A stretch of DNA of 64,000 bases from contig BDDC01000001.1 in the NCBI GenBank assembly GCA_001662425.1, positions 214,032-278,031 of the forward strand. Direction: 5' to 3'. Both the position numbers and the translations under genes were made by a program. Of the stretch, positions 12,350 to 23,900 are shown piece by piece. The notes beneath the pieces were generated by a model, which did no database searches, was not told the DNA's origin, and saw only the letters and a program-made list of their open reading frames with translations. This DNA is from Chlamydomonas sphaeroides. Its lineage: Eukaryota; Chlorophyta; Chlorophyceae; Chlamydomonadales; Chlamydomonadaceae. The number at the start of each line of letters is the position of its first letter. Within the stretch, counting starts at the first letter, position 1.

Positions 12350-13632
12350 GGGAGTGAGAGAGAGCGGGGGGCGGAGGGAGCGTGAGCGCATTGGGAGAGA
12401 GTGTGGCCAGGCTGAGAGCCGCATGAGTGGGGTGGCGCGTGTTGGCACCGGGACCAGGCACCGGGACCAGCTTGATGTCGAGTGCGTGCACTTGAGGTTT
12501 GAGCGGGGCGGGTGGAGGCCCGCATGTACCACCGGGTGTGATGGGGGCAGCGAGGGACAAGAGGGACGAACCAGTAGGAGAGCGAGAGATGAGGGCGGAG
12601 TTAGAGGTTGCAGGACTTGCTGGGACTTGGGGGGCGCACGGCGGCTGTGGGCGTGCGTGGAGCCCTCACATGCTGAGCGGCAGTGACCCAATGATGCTGG
12701 TTTGCGTGGGGGGAAGGGGCCGCTGAGCATGGCATCAGCATACTTCAGATGCCAGGCTGGTGCAAGGGGGCGTGTGGTGTTGGCGCGTGACATCTGACGG
12801 ACTGCTGACTGCTTAGTGCACGGCGGGACGACTCGCTGACGTCTGTTACAACGCCAGCATGCTCCTGCCGGCGGCGTGCTGCCCGGTAGGGCCAGGCCAG
12901 CGGCGTGCGCTACCGGGGGCCTAACACCAGCGCCCACCCCTTCCCTTGGCTCTGACTACAGTCCAGGCAGGCTAGCAGCACAGCAGCGTCGTAGTGCAGT
13001 GGGGAAGCCCCATACCCCCGTACGCACTCGCTTCAGTAGGCAGTGTTCGTTGCGGGTGGGGTCGCGGCACGCAGCGTCACTCGTGGCGGCGCCGTACCCG
13101 GCGGCAGTGCACGGAATGCCCGTCGCCACATGCCCACTGCAGCCCACTACCCTGCCTCCTGAAGGGCCCGGGGGCGCGCACGGGCCCATCCCAACGTCCC
13201 TGCAGCCAGGTATCAATCACATTGATGCAACACACAGCGCTAGTGCGGTAACTACAACCACACGCCAGCTCACGCGCACTAGCTCCTGCAGTCCGGAGCA
13301 CGCATGCCATCATCATGTGGGCGAACACCGGGTGGTGCGCAGTCACCCGCAAGCCACCAGATAAGGACCAATGCACTCCTTTTCACGCGCAGAAAGACCA
13401 TGCATGAGCAGCTCCTCAGTGCCTTCGTCCCCACCCTGAACCTCGCGCATCCCCCAGCAGGCCCGCGCCGGGCCTCTCCTACGACCCCCACTCAGCGGCC
13501 GGTTCTACAGTACGCCATTCCGCCATTCCGCCACTCCGCCACTCCGCCACTCCGCCACTCCGCCACTCCGCCACTCCGCCACTCCGCCACTCCGCCACAA
13601 CGCCTCTCCGCACATGTACAGCATGTTCAAGC
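12350..13632. other. Convergent 3' UTRs with minisatellite
   Basis: Contains the 3' UTR of the methyltransferase (plus) and of alternative oxidase (minus). TTACA at 12846-12850 is the minus-strand polyadenylation signal for the oxidase. An 8-bp tandem repeat lies at 13514-13598. No coding exon was found. Confidence 0.5.
13514..13598. repeat. 8-bp minisatellite (about 10 copies of CCACTCCG)
   Basis: Uninterrupted tandem array. The first two units carry CCATTCCG and the rest CCACTCCG. It begins only about 35 bases past the alternative-oxidase stop codon, inside its 3' UTR. Its unit length is not a multiple of three, and it is outside any coding exon. Confidence 0.9.
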
Positions 13633-16377
13633 TCACGGCAGCTGGCTGGCGCCCGCCGCGAAGGGGTTGGTGTCGTTGTGCTTGATCAGCGACAGCGTGT
13701 GGTTGACGTGCGCGTGGCAGGCCTCGTCGGCGCGGATGGCGAGGATCAGGTCTGGGGTTGGTGAGGGAGGGAAACGGCGCGGAGGGGGAGGGGCGCGTTG
13801 GGAGGGGCAGCGTGCGTGCGCGCTGGAGAGAGGTGAGGTGGACAGTGGTGTACCAGGTTTCGGGATCTACCATTACGACTTTCGGTTGAGGTACCACACG
13901 CGGCCCTGCTCTCACCGCGCATGTTGGCGTCCTTCTTGAGGCCCCAGTACTGCACCTGCACCCGCAACACGAGGGCCGCGAGGTGTTGAGGGCCAGGGCG
14001 CAGCATGCTGGCAGCGGTTGGGTAGGGTTGGGTCGATGAGGGGAGGGGCGCAATTTGATGTGTCGCGGACGCAGCCGAGCCGCCAGCAGCTCTCGCAGCG
14101 GGCTCACCGCGATGGGCGGCGCGGGCGTGTCCTTCCACAGCTTGCCCGCGTCTATCTCCTCCAGCGCGTGAGTGTAGGTCTGCGGCGTGTGGCAGGCGAG
14201 GCGGACATGTCGGGGGGAGGGGTGAGCGCGCGCACAGCCACGCTGGCCACCGCCAGCGCCGTATGGCGGTCAGTGGCTCGCCTGCGGCCGCATGCTCACG
14301 GGAGCAGGCGTCTGGCCGCAGCGCTTCCGACCCGGCCCGGCCCGGCCCGGCCCGGCCCGGCCCGGCCCGGCCCGGCCCCACGCACCTTGACGGCCTGCTC
14401 CTCCAGGTACCTGCGGGGCACGGGGATGTGGGGGCGGGCGGCGGAGGGCAAGGGCCGAGGTCAGGCGCGCAGAGGGGAGGGAGGGGGGTCGGCTACCGGG
14501 TACACCAGGTGTGGGCATGTCCCCCTTGCTGCGCGTGGCAGTAGCTCACCCGATGAAGCTGTGGCAGGTGCGCGGCGACAGCATGTAGCAGATGAAGTAG
14601 AGGTTGAAGAAGATACCCTGCGGCCACGCACGGGCGCGGGGAGGGCAGGCGTGACAGCAGGCGGCGGGGAGGTGCCGTGGAGGGGGCGCCGCTGCTGTAG
14701 CGCAGCGCGGAACAGCAGGCGGGCGGGCGCTGGCGAGGGCGGCGGACCTGCGTGAGGCCTCACCTGCGTGAGGATGACTGTGGCCCGGAACAGCGGCCCC
14801 GGCTGGCGCATGGCGAAGAAGGTAAGCAGGTGCATCCGCTCGTTCTCGGCCTCCTCCAGCAGCGTGCCGATCCAGCCTGCGCCCGGGGCGGGGCAGAGCG
14901 AGGGGCGGGGGCGGCGAGGGGCACGGCCAGGCCGTCAGGCGCCAGGCAGGCTGGGCGCGGAAGACGATTGCGTGGGCCCGGGTAGGGGTGGGGTAGGGCT
15001 ACGTTGGTGGACTCCGGGGCGGGAGCGCAGGCCTGCAGCTGTGGCTGTGGGGACCCAAGGCCTGGCGCCTCGGGCAGGGCTCTCCAAGCACACGCGCGCG
15101 CGCGCACACACACACACCGTGGTCGCGCTGCATAGAGCGCAGGCTCTTGAGGTGCCGCAGCATGCCCGCCACCATGCCTGCGGGTGGATGGGCGGGAGCG
15201 GCACGGAGCGGTTGGCTGCGAGAGCACGGCACTAGATTACGGCACCGCTGCCGCCAGGCGCCGCTCGTGACGTGCGGTTCGCGTGAAGAGACGCAGGCCG
15301 CAGGACCAACCTGGCACGCCGGCGACGGTCTCCAGGAAGATCATGCGCTGCAGCCACTTCTTCTCAGTCATGTTGGGGCCGTAGCCGGTGGCTTTGTCGA
15401 ACAGCCAGCGCGCGACGTTGATTGTGCGTAGGCCCACGCGCTGGAAGAACTGGGGGGCCGGCGGGGAGGGCGGGGGAAAGGTGGGGAGAGGGCGGTATGG
15501 TGCGTGTCAACCATGAACGATGGAGACAACAGGCGGCTGGGGTTGCAGTCCCTCGTTGCGGGGAGCCGCCCCTCCAAACCCCTACACACTGCGCGAACAG
15601 GGGCGGCGCGGAAGGGGCGGACTGAACAGCGTTTGTAGGGTTTGGGGCGCGGTGCGGGCGCACACAGCCGGAGGCAAGGGGCTAGAAAGCCAGCGCCATT
15701 GCGCAGTAGCAGTACGGGTAAGGGGATCGGGGAGGGCCTCGCCTGTATTGGGGACTTGGGGTGCTCCGGGCGAAGAGCGCGTGTGCCCAGCGCGCCCAGG
15801 CCCGCCCAGGAGGCCCTCCTGGGCCCGCCGAGGTACCGCGTCCGTGTGCCAAGCGGACAGCCATGCACGACTGGAACCGGTCACACAGCGCTTACGTGCT
15901 TGGGCTGGAGGTGCGTGGGTTGCAGCGTCTCGAGGTAGGCTTGATTAGGGTAGACCGGGTGCGAGATGCCGGACTCCAGCTCATCGGCATTGACGGGGGT
16001 GGATCGCTTCATGCCAGGGTGCGGCGCGATGGCCTGAGCCGCGAAGCCCACGGGCAAAGCTGTTGCCTTGGCGCTTGCTGTGGCCTTGACGCCGTCGGCC
16101 GTCGCCGTGACCTGCCGCAAAGGGTAAGAAGACGAAGTCTGATGGCTGGCCGAACAAACAGCGTAACTAGGCGCGCGCAACAGAGCGCCATCGCACCAAC
16201 CGTGGCATGCTGTCGCATGATCATGTGTGGAAGGCCCGCAGGGTACTGCGCGCGCGCGAGCGCTGTCGGTCGCATGCCGGTTGCCATGAGCGCATTCCCG
16301 GCAGCCACCGACAGGGCTGGCATGTGAACCAGCATGAACGGCGACAGCACCGGCATGGTCGTCGCGAGGAGCGACAT
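13633..16377 (-). CDS. AOX: Mitochondrial alternative oxidase
   Basis: Di-iron ubiquinol oxidase of the inner mitochondrial membrane, which bypasses complexes III and IV. Ten exons on the minus strand: 16377 to about 16201 (donor uncertain), 16111-15896, 15449-15311, 15177-15118, 14876-14764, 14617-14550, 14410-14386 (25 nt), 14179-14108, 13955-13916 and 13751-13633. The product is about 342 residues. All iron ligands are visible: LETVA, EENERMHL, LEEQA and RADEACHAHVNH (Glu 171, 210, 262, 313 and His 213, 316 in this model). The N-terminus is rich in Met, Ala and Arg, as expected of a mitochondrial presequence. Only the exon 1 donor is weak; ACG|GTTGGT is the best in-phase choice. The C-terminus is close to that of other algal enzymes. 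Polyadenylation signal at 12846-12850 (minus). Confidence 0.97.
14331..14379. repeat. Pentanucleotide repeat (CCCGG)n in an alternative-oxidase intron
   Basis: About nine perfect CCCGG units lie inside the intron between exons 7 and 8, just past the donor at 14386. It is non-coding. Confidence 0.9.
15092..15117. repeat. Compound dinucleotide repeat at an alternative-oxidase splice donor
   Basis: On the minus strand the exon ending at 15118 is followed immediately by a (GT)n run and then a (GC)n run. The 5' splice site GTGTGT is therefore itself part of the microsatellite. Confidence 0.85.
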
Positions 16378-17645
16378 GGTCGCCGTTGTGTGGTGGTGGT
16401 TTGTGTCCGAAGCAGGGTTCGTTGCCGGGGCGCGGCACTCGAGCTCTGCAAGCTGATTGGCCTGCGTGAATATCCAAGAATGCGTTGTGTCAGTGCGGCG
16501 TAACCGGAATTCCCCCCTTTATGGTCGCCACAGTCGTCGTGACCCTTGACAAATGGGGTACGCACAGGCGCGGCACGAGAGGTACGCTCTCCAGCCGCCA
16601 TCCAGCCTCGCAGAGCCCCGAGCCATACATACAGAAGGCACCATTATTTATCCGCTGCATGTAGGCGGCGGTGTCGGCGACAGTACCGTTGGGCTCTCGT
16701 GACAAACGCAGCTGCCGTCTAACGCGAGCCTCAGGTTTTAGGCCGTTACGCCGGCGGCCAAGCCTACCCAGCACGCCCCATGCTCTGATTGTATGATTTA
16801 TGCTATCTTCTCATACCGATGCCTGGCGATGCTCGCCTCGCACGCCGGCGCCTGCCAGACGGGTTCGGTAGCAGGGCCGCAGCAGCACCCGACGGCGTGT
16901 GGTCGTTTTGTTACAGCACTGCGCAGGGGGGATGTCCCCGGGCACTGCGCCCGCCGGTAGATATGTGTGAGGGCGCTGGTTGGCTCGAGCGCACAGCGCC
17001 TGGCGGACAGGGCCTGACAGGGTGACGTTACAAGGGTGCATTAGAAGTTGCAAGCTGCATGGCCTCTGTTGAAGGCAGGAATGCCTTCACGGCTACCCAA
17101 GAAAACACACAGGGGCCATCCACGTCGCCTCGTCCAGATTTAGTCTTGCGTGTGTCCCACGCCTCCCCGTCACCATGGCTCGTTCAGGCTTGGCCCGCTT
17201 TGTCGTCATTCCCACACAATTGCCTCCCGCGCGGTTCGCGAGCGGGTAGGACTGTCGGGACATGCCGTTGCAGCCCTGTACAGGACATTTATCCACAAGC
17301 ACCCACAGCAACACAAGCCAGCAAGCAGTGACGGCCATTGAAGTGTGTCCCTCTCCACCATTTGCCACCGGACCCCCCCGCCCCCCAATTCTTCATCAGT
17401 GCGCCCACCGAAGCAAGCCAGTCCGGGGGCGCCCTTCCGCAACGTCCTTCACAGCGCAACACACCCAGCAGCTCTTCTTGCTTGGCGCACGAACACAATA
17501 GACACATCCCCGCCTCCTCCGTCCGCCGCATGCCCCCGCTGCAGCGCACAACCGTTGGCAGCCAACCGCGCGGGCAGTCGAGGCTCCGTAGGCCTCCTCG
17601 CCTTCCGCCCCTCCTTGCAGCCTCCGACTCGCTACCCTACCCAGC
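16378..17645 (-). other. Upstream region of alternative oxidase and 3' UTR of the next gene
   Basis: Both flanking genes are on the minus strand. TTACA at 17038-17042 (TGTAA on the minus strand) gives the upstream gene a 3' UTR of about 600 bases. The remaining roughly 650 bases up to 16378 should carry the oxidase promoter. No coding exon was found. Confidence 0.5.
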
Positions 17646-20554
17646 CTAGGTGAGCTTCCAGTTCTGAACCAGGCTGCTCGGCACGAAGTCCACGCCCACC
17701 ATCTCCAGCGGGTCGCCCAGCCACAGCAGCACCTCGTCCAGCACCCCTCGTGGCCCCTGCCACGCGTCCTGGTAGAAGAACTCGTCCACCTCCGCCACCA
17801 TTTCACCCGCGCCGCCGCCGCCACCCTCCGCCGCCGCCGGCCCGGCGGCCGCCCCGGCGTCGGCGGCGGTCGACGGCGGCGGCGGTGACGTCACGGCGGC
17901 CACAAAGGGCGCGCTGTAGCCCTCCTGCGCCAGCAGCAGCGCCAGGCAGCGCGACACGGTGCGCGGCCAGGCGCCGCCCTCCTCGGAGCGCAGAGCCACG
18001 GCGGAGAGGATGTCGGCGGGGCGGTACAGCTTGAGCTGCACCGCGTACCCCTCGCCCGGCCCCGGCACGAACCCAAGCCCGCTCCCATCTCCCGCCTCAG
18101 CCCCGGCGGCGCTGGCCTCAGCGACGGCTCCGGCGCCGCTGACCCCAGCGCCCGGCGGCACCGCCGCTGCCGCGGCGGCGGCTGCTCCGTCGCGTCCGGG
18201 TATGGACCCCAGCCCCACCTCTCCCTCCAGCAGCTGCGGCTGGCTGACCATCCAGTCCTGCGGCCAGCTGCCCGGGTGCTCGCCCAGGACGACCTGCCGG
18301 GGGAGGGTAGGGTACGGCGTGGGTGGGCAGGCGGCGGCGGTGGGACCGGGCTGGTTCCTGGTTGGCGGTGCTGGGCGGGCGGGCGGGCCAGCGGCCTGGT
18401 GCAGCGCAGCTGTCGCCAGCACCCCAGGACTTGGCCTTCCCCCACGTGCAGCGCCGCTTGTCCTCCAGCACCCAGCCGCACCCTTCACGGCAGCAGCAGC
18501 AGCCACACGGCAATCACTGCCGTACACGCCGCCGTACAACGCCGTACCTGGTAGTCGCAGATGTACCCGGCCGCCCGCAGCGCCGCCAGGAAGGGCACCA
18601 CGCTGCGCAGTACGGCGTTGCGCGGGCCCATGGGCAGCGAGGCCGGCGGCGCTGCCATGGGTGAGGCTGCGGCGCGGGGTGCGGCAGCGGCGGCAGGCAC
18701 GCACGCGGGTTCGGGAGGCGCGCGCGGGCTGCTGCGGGGCTCCCAGGCAACGCGCGTGCCGCTTCCGTGCGCTCGCCCCCGTGTACGCCATTACCCCCGA
18801 ACTTCCCTAGCACCCAGCTCCGCCCTTTCCGCGGCCCTGCTCCCGCCTGCCCGCTGCTTTCCTTGCCCCAGCCAGCCGCCCCAGCCGACCCACATGCGGC
18901 CACGGCGCCTGCCATGGTGGAGGCCCGCACCGCAGGCGGCCAGGTGGCCAGGAACTCCGCCGCCACCTCGGCCTCAAAGGCCTCACGGCCCGCCGCTTCG
19001 GGTACGTGGCGGTACACCACCTGGCAGTCGTTAGGTTGGTGGTTGGGCCGGTGGTTACGTGGTTGGGCCGGTGGCCGGTGGTTGGCTGGAACTTGTGCCA
19101 TGCCCGTGCCCGATGCGCGCCAGAGTATGGTCTGCGGCCCCTGGCCTCTCTTCAGCACAAGGCGTGTGGTCTCCGTTCCCCGACCCGCCCCTGGTGTCCC
19201 GCCACCCAGCCCAGCCGCGCTCCCCCACCTTCCAGAGGCAATACCACACGAAGTTGAAGTAGGCGGGGTTGGACAGGCCACCGGTGTTGTCCGACAGGTC
19301 GGGCAGCCGCGGCAGCGAGTCGCGGTTGGCCTCGGCGTAGTACCTGGCAGGGCCGGACGAGGACGAGGCGGAGGTGCAGGGGCCGGGCGGCAGGGATGGC
19401 GATGGGCTACATAGGCTGAGGCGGTCTCGTTGTGGCGCAGGGTGTTAGGGGTTTGGTGCCAGCCCGGCAACAGGCGGCCCTGTCGTGGCTGCGGCGGTGC
19501 GGGCGGCTGCGGGGTTCGGCGCGCCGCCGCCACCTATGTGGCCAACAGTGCCAAGCTCCCTCCTGCCTGTGCTCCATCCTCCCTTTCGCCCCACCTGTAC
19601 TCCCGCTCCCGCAGCTTGTAGGTCTCGCGCAGGAAGTCCCCCTCGTCCATCACCTGCACGGGTGGCCCGGCGGATCAACATGCCGCGACGCAGCCGGCAA
19701 CACACAGCAAGCGGCCGTCACGGCACGGCACCCGGCGCAACAGGCCCGGGCAGGCGCAGCACCAGAGTCAGCAGAGGGCGGCGGGCCGGTCCGCTGAACC
19801 ATCGCCAGACCTCGCCAGCGCAGCGTTCGCTGCGCTGCTGCACGGCCCTCCAGACCGCCCCTTGTACTCGCACCAATGCGCCGATAAGAACACCACCCGC
19901 TGCGCTGCTCATACGCGGGGGGCCCTCTCTTGCCGCACCTGTTGCTTGGCCACGGTCATCGTGACAGCCCGCGTGAGGGCGGCCGCCAGCTCGCCATCCA
20001 GGGGCTCGCTGCAGACAGGCAGCGGCGGCGGCCGTGGCGCCGCCAGGGCCGCGCCGCCGGGGGCTGCGGCACGGCGGGCGGGCAGCAGGGTGCCGTCGAC
20101 GACATGACGAGGGGTTGCAGCAGGTGGGGATGGGCAGGGGGATGGGGATGGGAACGGAGGTGCAGGGCGTCATTGAAGGCATGCATCGTGGGGGTCGGTT
20201 GCAAATGAGGAGGGGGGTGGTGTAGTCAGGGCCGCATGCGGGGATCGCACCTGACAGCCCCGCGGTCGCAGCCGCGCCCAGAAGCCGCAGCGCAGCCGCT
20301 CGGCGGCTCACAGCAAAGGCCGGCGCGCTGCTGGCCGCTGCAGCGGCGGCGGCGGTCGCGGGCGCTTCGGCGGCTGCGCTGCATTCGCTCTGGGGTCCGG
20401 CGCTGGGGTTATCCAGGGGGCCAGGGCGTGTGCATGCCAGCGGCGAGGCCCGGCTCCGTGCTGTGGGGCAGGTCCCGACACGGGCCGGCGCAGGGCTGTG
20501 ACAGCCTCCATGGCGTGCGGGGCCCCCCTGGAGGCCGTGCGGTGCAGCGCGCAT
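17646..20554 (-). CDS. Conserved protein of unknown function, predicted thylakoid-lumen targeted
   Basis: Seven minus-strand exons: 20554-20251, 20063-19939, 19653-19595, 19343-19229, 19020-18894, 18666-18548 and 18293-17646. They encode 498 residues, all in phase. The first roughly 75 residues are Pro/Arg/Ser-rich with almost no acids, typical of a chloroplast presequence. A twin-arginine segment with a hydrophobic core follows (SRRAAALRLLGAAATAGLSG, about residues 83-102), then an Ala-x-Ala-type site. This two-part layout is typical of Tat-pathway thylakoid-lumen proteins. The mature part has conserved-looking blocks (MDEGDFLRETYKLREREY, NPAYFNFVWYCLWK, QLKLYRPADILSAVALRSEE, VDFVPSSLVQNWKLT) separated by Ala/Gly spacers. 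I do not recognise the family. Location is inferred and function unknown. Confidence 0.8.
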
Positions 20555-20940
20555 GGTGTGTAGCCGCGTAGCCGCTGATGGCGATCTAGGACGCCGCAGA
20601 AGCTGGCACAGGTGGTCCTGGGGCCGCTCCAGCCGCCGGCGGGGAGCGTCTCTGCTGCGGTGGGGTGTTGCGTGTCGGCAGGGCGATGTGACAGCTGCCG
20701 TGGGAAACGTCAATGGCTGTGGTGTAGAGTGTAGAGTGTATTGAGTACCTCGCGCCCGGGCAAGAGTAAACTTTGCAAGGATGGTACAGGCCCCATGCCG
20801 ACCGGAGACCGCCCCATGCGACAGACCGGCGACCCGGGCCTATGAGCGGTAGACCACCATTCTACACACATGCCTTACTTTACGAGCATTATGAAAGAGT
20901 AGAACAGAGAGCTCGATAGACTAGGTGACACGCGGCCGCG
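20555..20940. promoter_or_regulatory. Shared upstream region of a head-to-head gene pair
   Basis: 386 bases between the start codons of the predicted lumen protein (minus) and the Cys/His-rich UBA-like protein (plus). It contains both promoters and 5' UTRs. The part at 20840-20920 is locally AT-rich. No specific motif can be assigned. Confidence 0.5.
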
Positions 20941-23900
20941 ATGGCAGAAATTGTGACAGGGACCTGCGATTTGTGCGGTGCTGCAAGCGATGGCACAGTG
21001 CAAGAGTGCAACGTGCTCACTTGCACGTTCCCGCACTGCAATGGAGGCCTGTACCATCAGGAGTGCTTGGAGAAGTTCCTCAAGAGCAACAAGCTTGAAA
21101 AGTAGGTGCCTTAAGAGCGACAGGTTTGGAAATTAGCCGAATGTGCACACTCTGGCACGGCCGGCAAGGCACTGACACGCCGGTCGCTTCTCGGTCGCTC
21201 CAGGAACCGCAAGACCGGCTTCAAGTGCCCCCGTGGATGTGGGAAAGGGTCCAAGTTCGACTCGCCGTGCCCTGGCAAGGTAAGCCCTCGCGATCGCTGC
21301 AGCCCGGCCCTACGCTGAACAGAGCAGCTCTGCACCGCGCAGATCGACAAGTCGCATCCAATACATCCGCGCAACGAGGATAAAAAGAAGACAAAGCTCG
21401 CGGTACGGGCCGGGATTGCAACGCGACTCTGGCGCGACGGACGCAGCGACTGAGCTCCAACCTGCTGCCATTGTAGGCCGTGGTCGTAGACACGCCTGCC
21501 CGGGGATCCAAGGCTGAGAGAGCGCCCACCCAAAACGGCAAGGCCGTGAAGGATGGCAAAGCAGAACCAGCAAGAGATAAAGACAAAGCAGCAGTGGCCA
21601 AGTAAGTACCTCAGTGCCGCAGTTCTGGAGGGGTCGCACGCGCTGCCGCGCGGCGTTCGCAGCGGCACTGCCCCACCGCCCACACCCCTAACCCCCGCGC
21701 CCCCCGCCTGCACAGGCTGGCGCCCTCGCCGGCGAAGGCCGCTGCTGCTGCGTCTGCGGCTCCCGCTGCGATGGTAAAGGCGGCCAAGAAGGAGGCCCCG
21801 GCGCCGCAGCCCCCGCGGCCGGAGGTGGTGCAGAAGCAGCGGATGCTGGAGCAGCTGGCGCAGGCGCGGAGAGAGCTGGGCCTGCCGACCACCAGCAGCC
21901 TAGCCTCATCGTCCTCACACGGCGGCTCTAAAGGCGACCTGCAGGGGCTAGCGGTGTCGGGCGCGGGCCCCTCCAAGCTGCGCGAGCCGGCGGCGCCGGT
22001 CGCGTCGGCGTGGGGCAAGCCCGCCGCGGCCGCCGCCCCCGAGCCGCCGCCGTCGGTGCCGCAGCAGCCGACGCTGTCGCAGCTGCCGCAGCTCCAGCAG
22101 CTGCTCAAGCAAGCGGAGAGCAAGAAGCCGGCGGCCAAGCCCGTGGTGGCGCCGGTGACCGCGCCGGCGCCGGCAGCGCCCAAGCAGGCGGCAGGGCTAG
22201 GTGCGGTGTCGTGTGCAGAGGAAGAGCTTGTTCCACGTCTCAGACGGTGTGGCCCCCGGCACCTGGCTGCAATGCGTGCGGCCGGCGCTCTGCTGCCGGC
22301 TGGACAGAAGGCAGCTGGGCTGTCGCACTCACTGCGAGGTTATGAGGGCGCACGTGCCGCGCGCCAGTCGCGGCGGCGCAGCCGCGCGGCCTTGCAACGC
22401 AGTGCCTCCACCACGGCGTGGGGCGGGCTTGCATGCTGCGAACGTCTGAAGTGCTGCCCCAGTGCTGGGGGTGCCTGGCCCTCGCCTCGAACCAACCTCA
22501 CAGTGCCGCTGTGTGGTCAACTTTACAGGGGCCGAAATAGAGTACCACACCGTCCGCGTCGCGTGTATGTGCCAAAGCTTCCGCACCGTGCCGTGAGCCT
22601 GAGCACCATCGGCCTGCATGCCAGTCCGGGGCCGGGGAATTCAGGCAGGAGACTGACCTCAGCCACCGCCGCCGCCCGCCCTTGCTCGCCGCAGCCGCGG
22701 GACCGCAACCCGTGCTCAACCCGCCCACGCCCATGTGGCCGGCGCTGGGCGCAGCACAGACGTCCGCCGCTGCGCTCCTGGGCTCCGCCGCATCAGCACC
22801 TGCGCCCGCTGCTGCGGCGCCGCGGGAAGCGGTGGCGGCGGGGCCAGCACCGGCGGCGGCGCGACCAATGTCGCCGCCGTCAGCGTGGGGCTCTGTGGCA
22901 GCAGGGACAGGCGCAGCAGCGGGGCCAGCCGCGACATCGGGAGCGGGAACGGCCGCGGCGGCGAGGGCGAGAGCGGGGTCGTCAGCGTCAGCGGGGACAG
23001 GCGCGGCGGCCGGGGCGGGGGCGGGGTCATCAGTGGCCTCCAGCGCGGTGGGGGAAACTCCGGCGGCGGTGGCGTCCTCCCGGTCCCAACCGGCTGCAGA
23101 CGCCTCGCCGCCGCCGCCGCAAGCTGCGTCCGCCGCAAGCAGCGACCCCTGGGGCTCGTCAGGCAGTGCGGCAGCAGGGACGGGGTCCGGCGGCGGTGCG
23201 CCGCCGGCGCCCTCCTCCTCCTCACCGGCGGCTGTCGCGGCCAGCGGCCACGGCGCCACCGGCAGCAGCGGTGGCGCTGACGAGGACGCGTCGGTGGCCT
23301 CCGGCCTGGCACAAGGCAAGTCCGCGGCCCTGGTGGGCGCCGACTTCATCGATGAGGAGGCCAAGGAGCCCAAACTCACCAAGGCGCAGCGGAAGAACCT
23401 CAAACGCGCCGAGAAGAAAAAGGCGCCCACCGGCGACGGCGCCGATGGTGCGGCCGCCGACGGGGCCCCCTATACCCAGGAGAGCACCGCCGCCGAGCCG
23501 CTTCAAGCCGCAGCGCGCAGCGGTGCGGGCGCCAGCACGTCCGGCCGCGGCGGCGGAGCCCCCGCCGCTGCCGCCCCCGCCGCCGCCGCCGCCGCCACCG
23601 CGGGCGGGCACCGGCGGGCGGTGTCTGGGGTGTCCCGTGGGTCGGAGGACACGGACCACCAGGCGCAGCTGGCGGCGGCCGAGGAGGCCTCGGTCATGGA
23701 GGAGCTGTGCATAAATACCATCGTCACTCGCAAGATGCTGGGCCTCATGACCCACATGCAGCGCCTGGGCGCGCCCGAGTTCGTGGCGGCGGCGGCGGTG
23801 CAGCGGCACGGCTCCAACCTGATGGCGGGGATCGAGTGGCTGCTGGTGGCGGGCGCGGACGCGTCGGGGCGCCCGCCGGCAGCGGTGCTGGCGGCGGCGG

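Noticed and set aside
22201..22694. Long continuous frame through the fifth intron of the UBA-like gene
   Set aside because: The frame is open by chance because of high GC. The strong donor after 22200 and acceptor before 22695 restore the protein frame, and the intervening translation is Cys/Arg/His-rich with no similarity to flanking exons.
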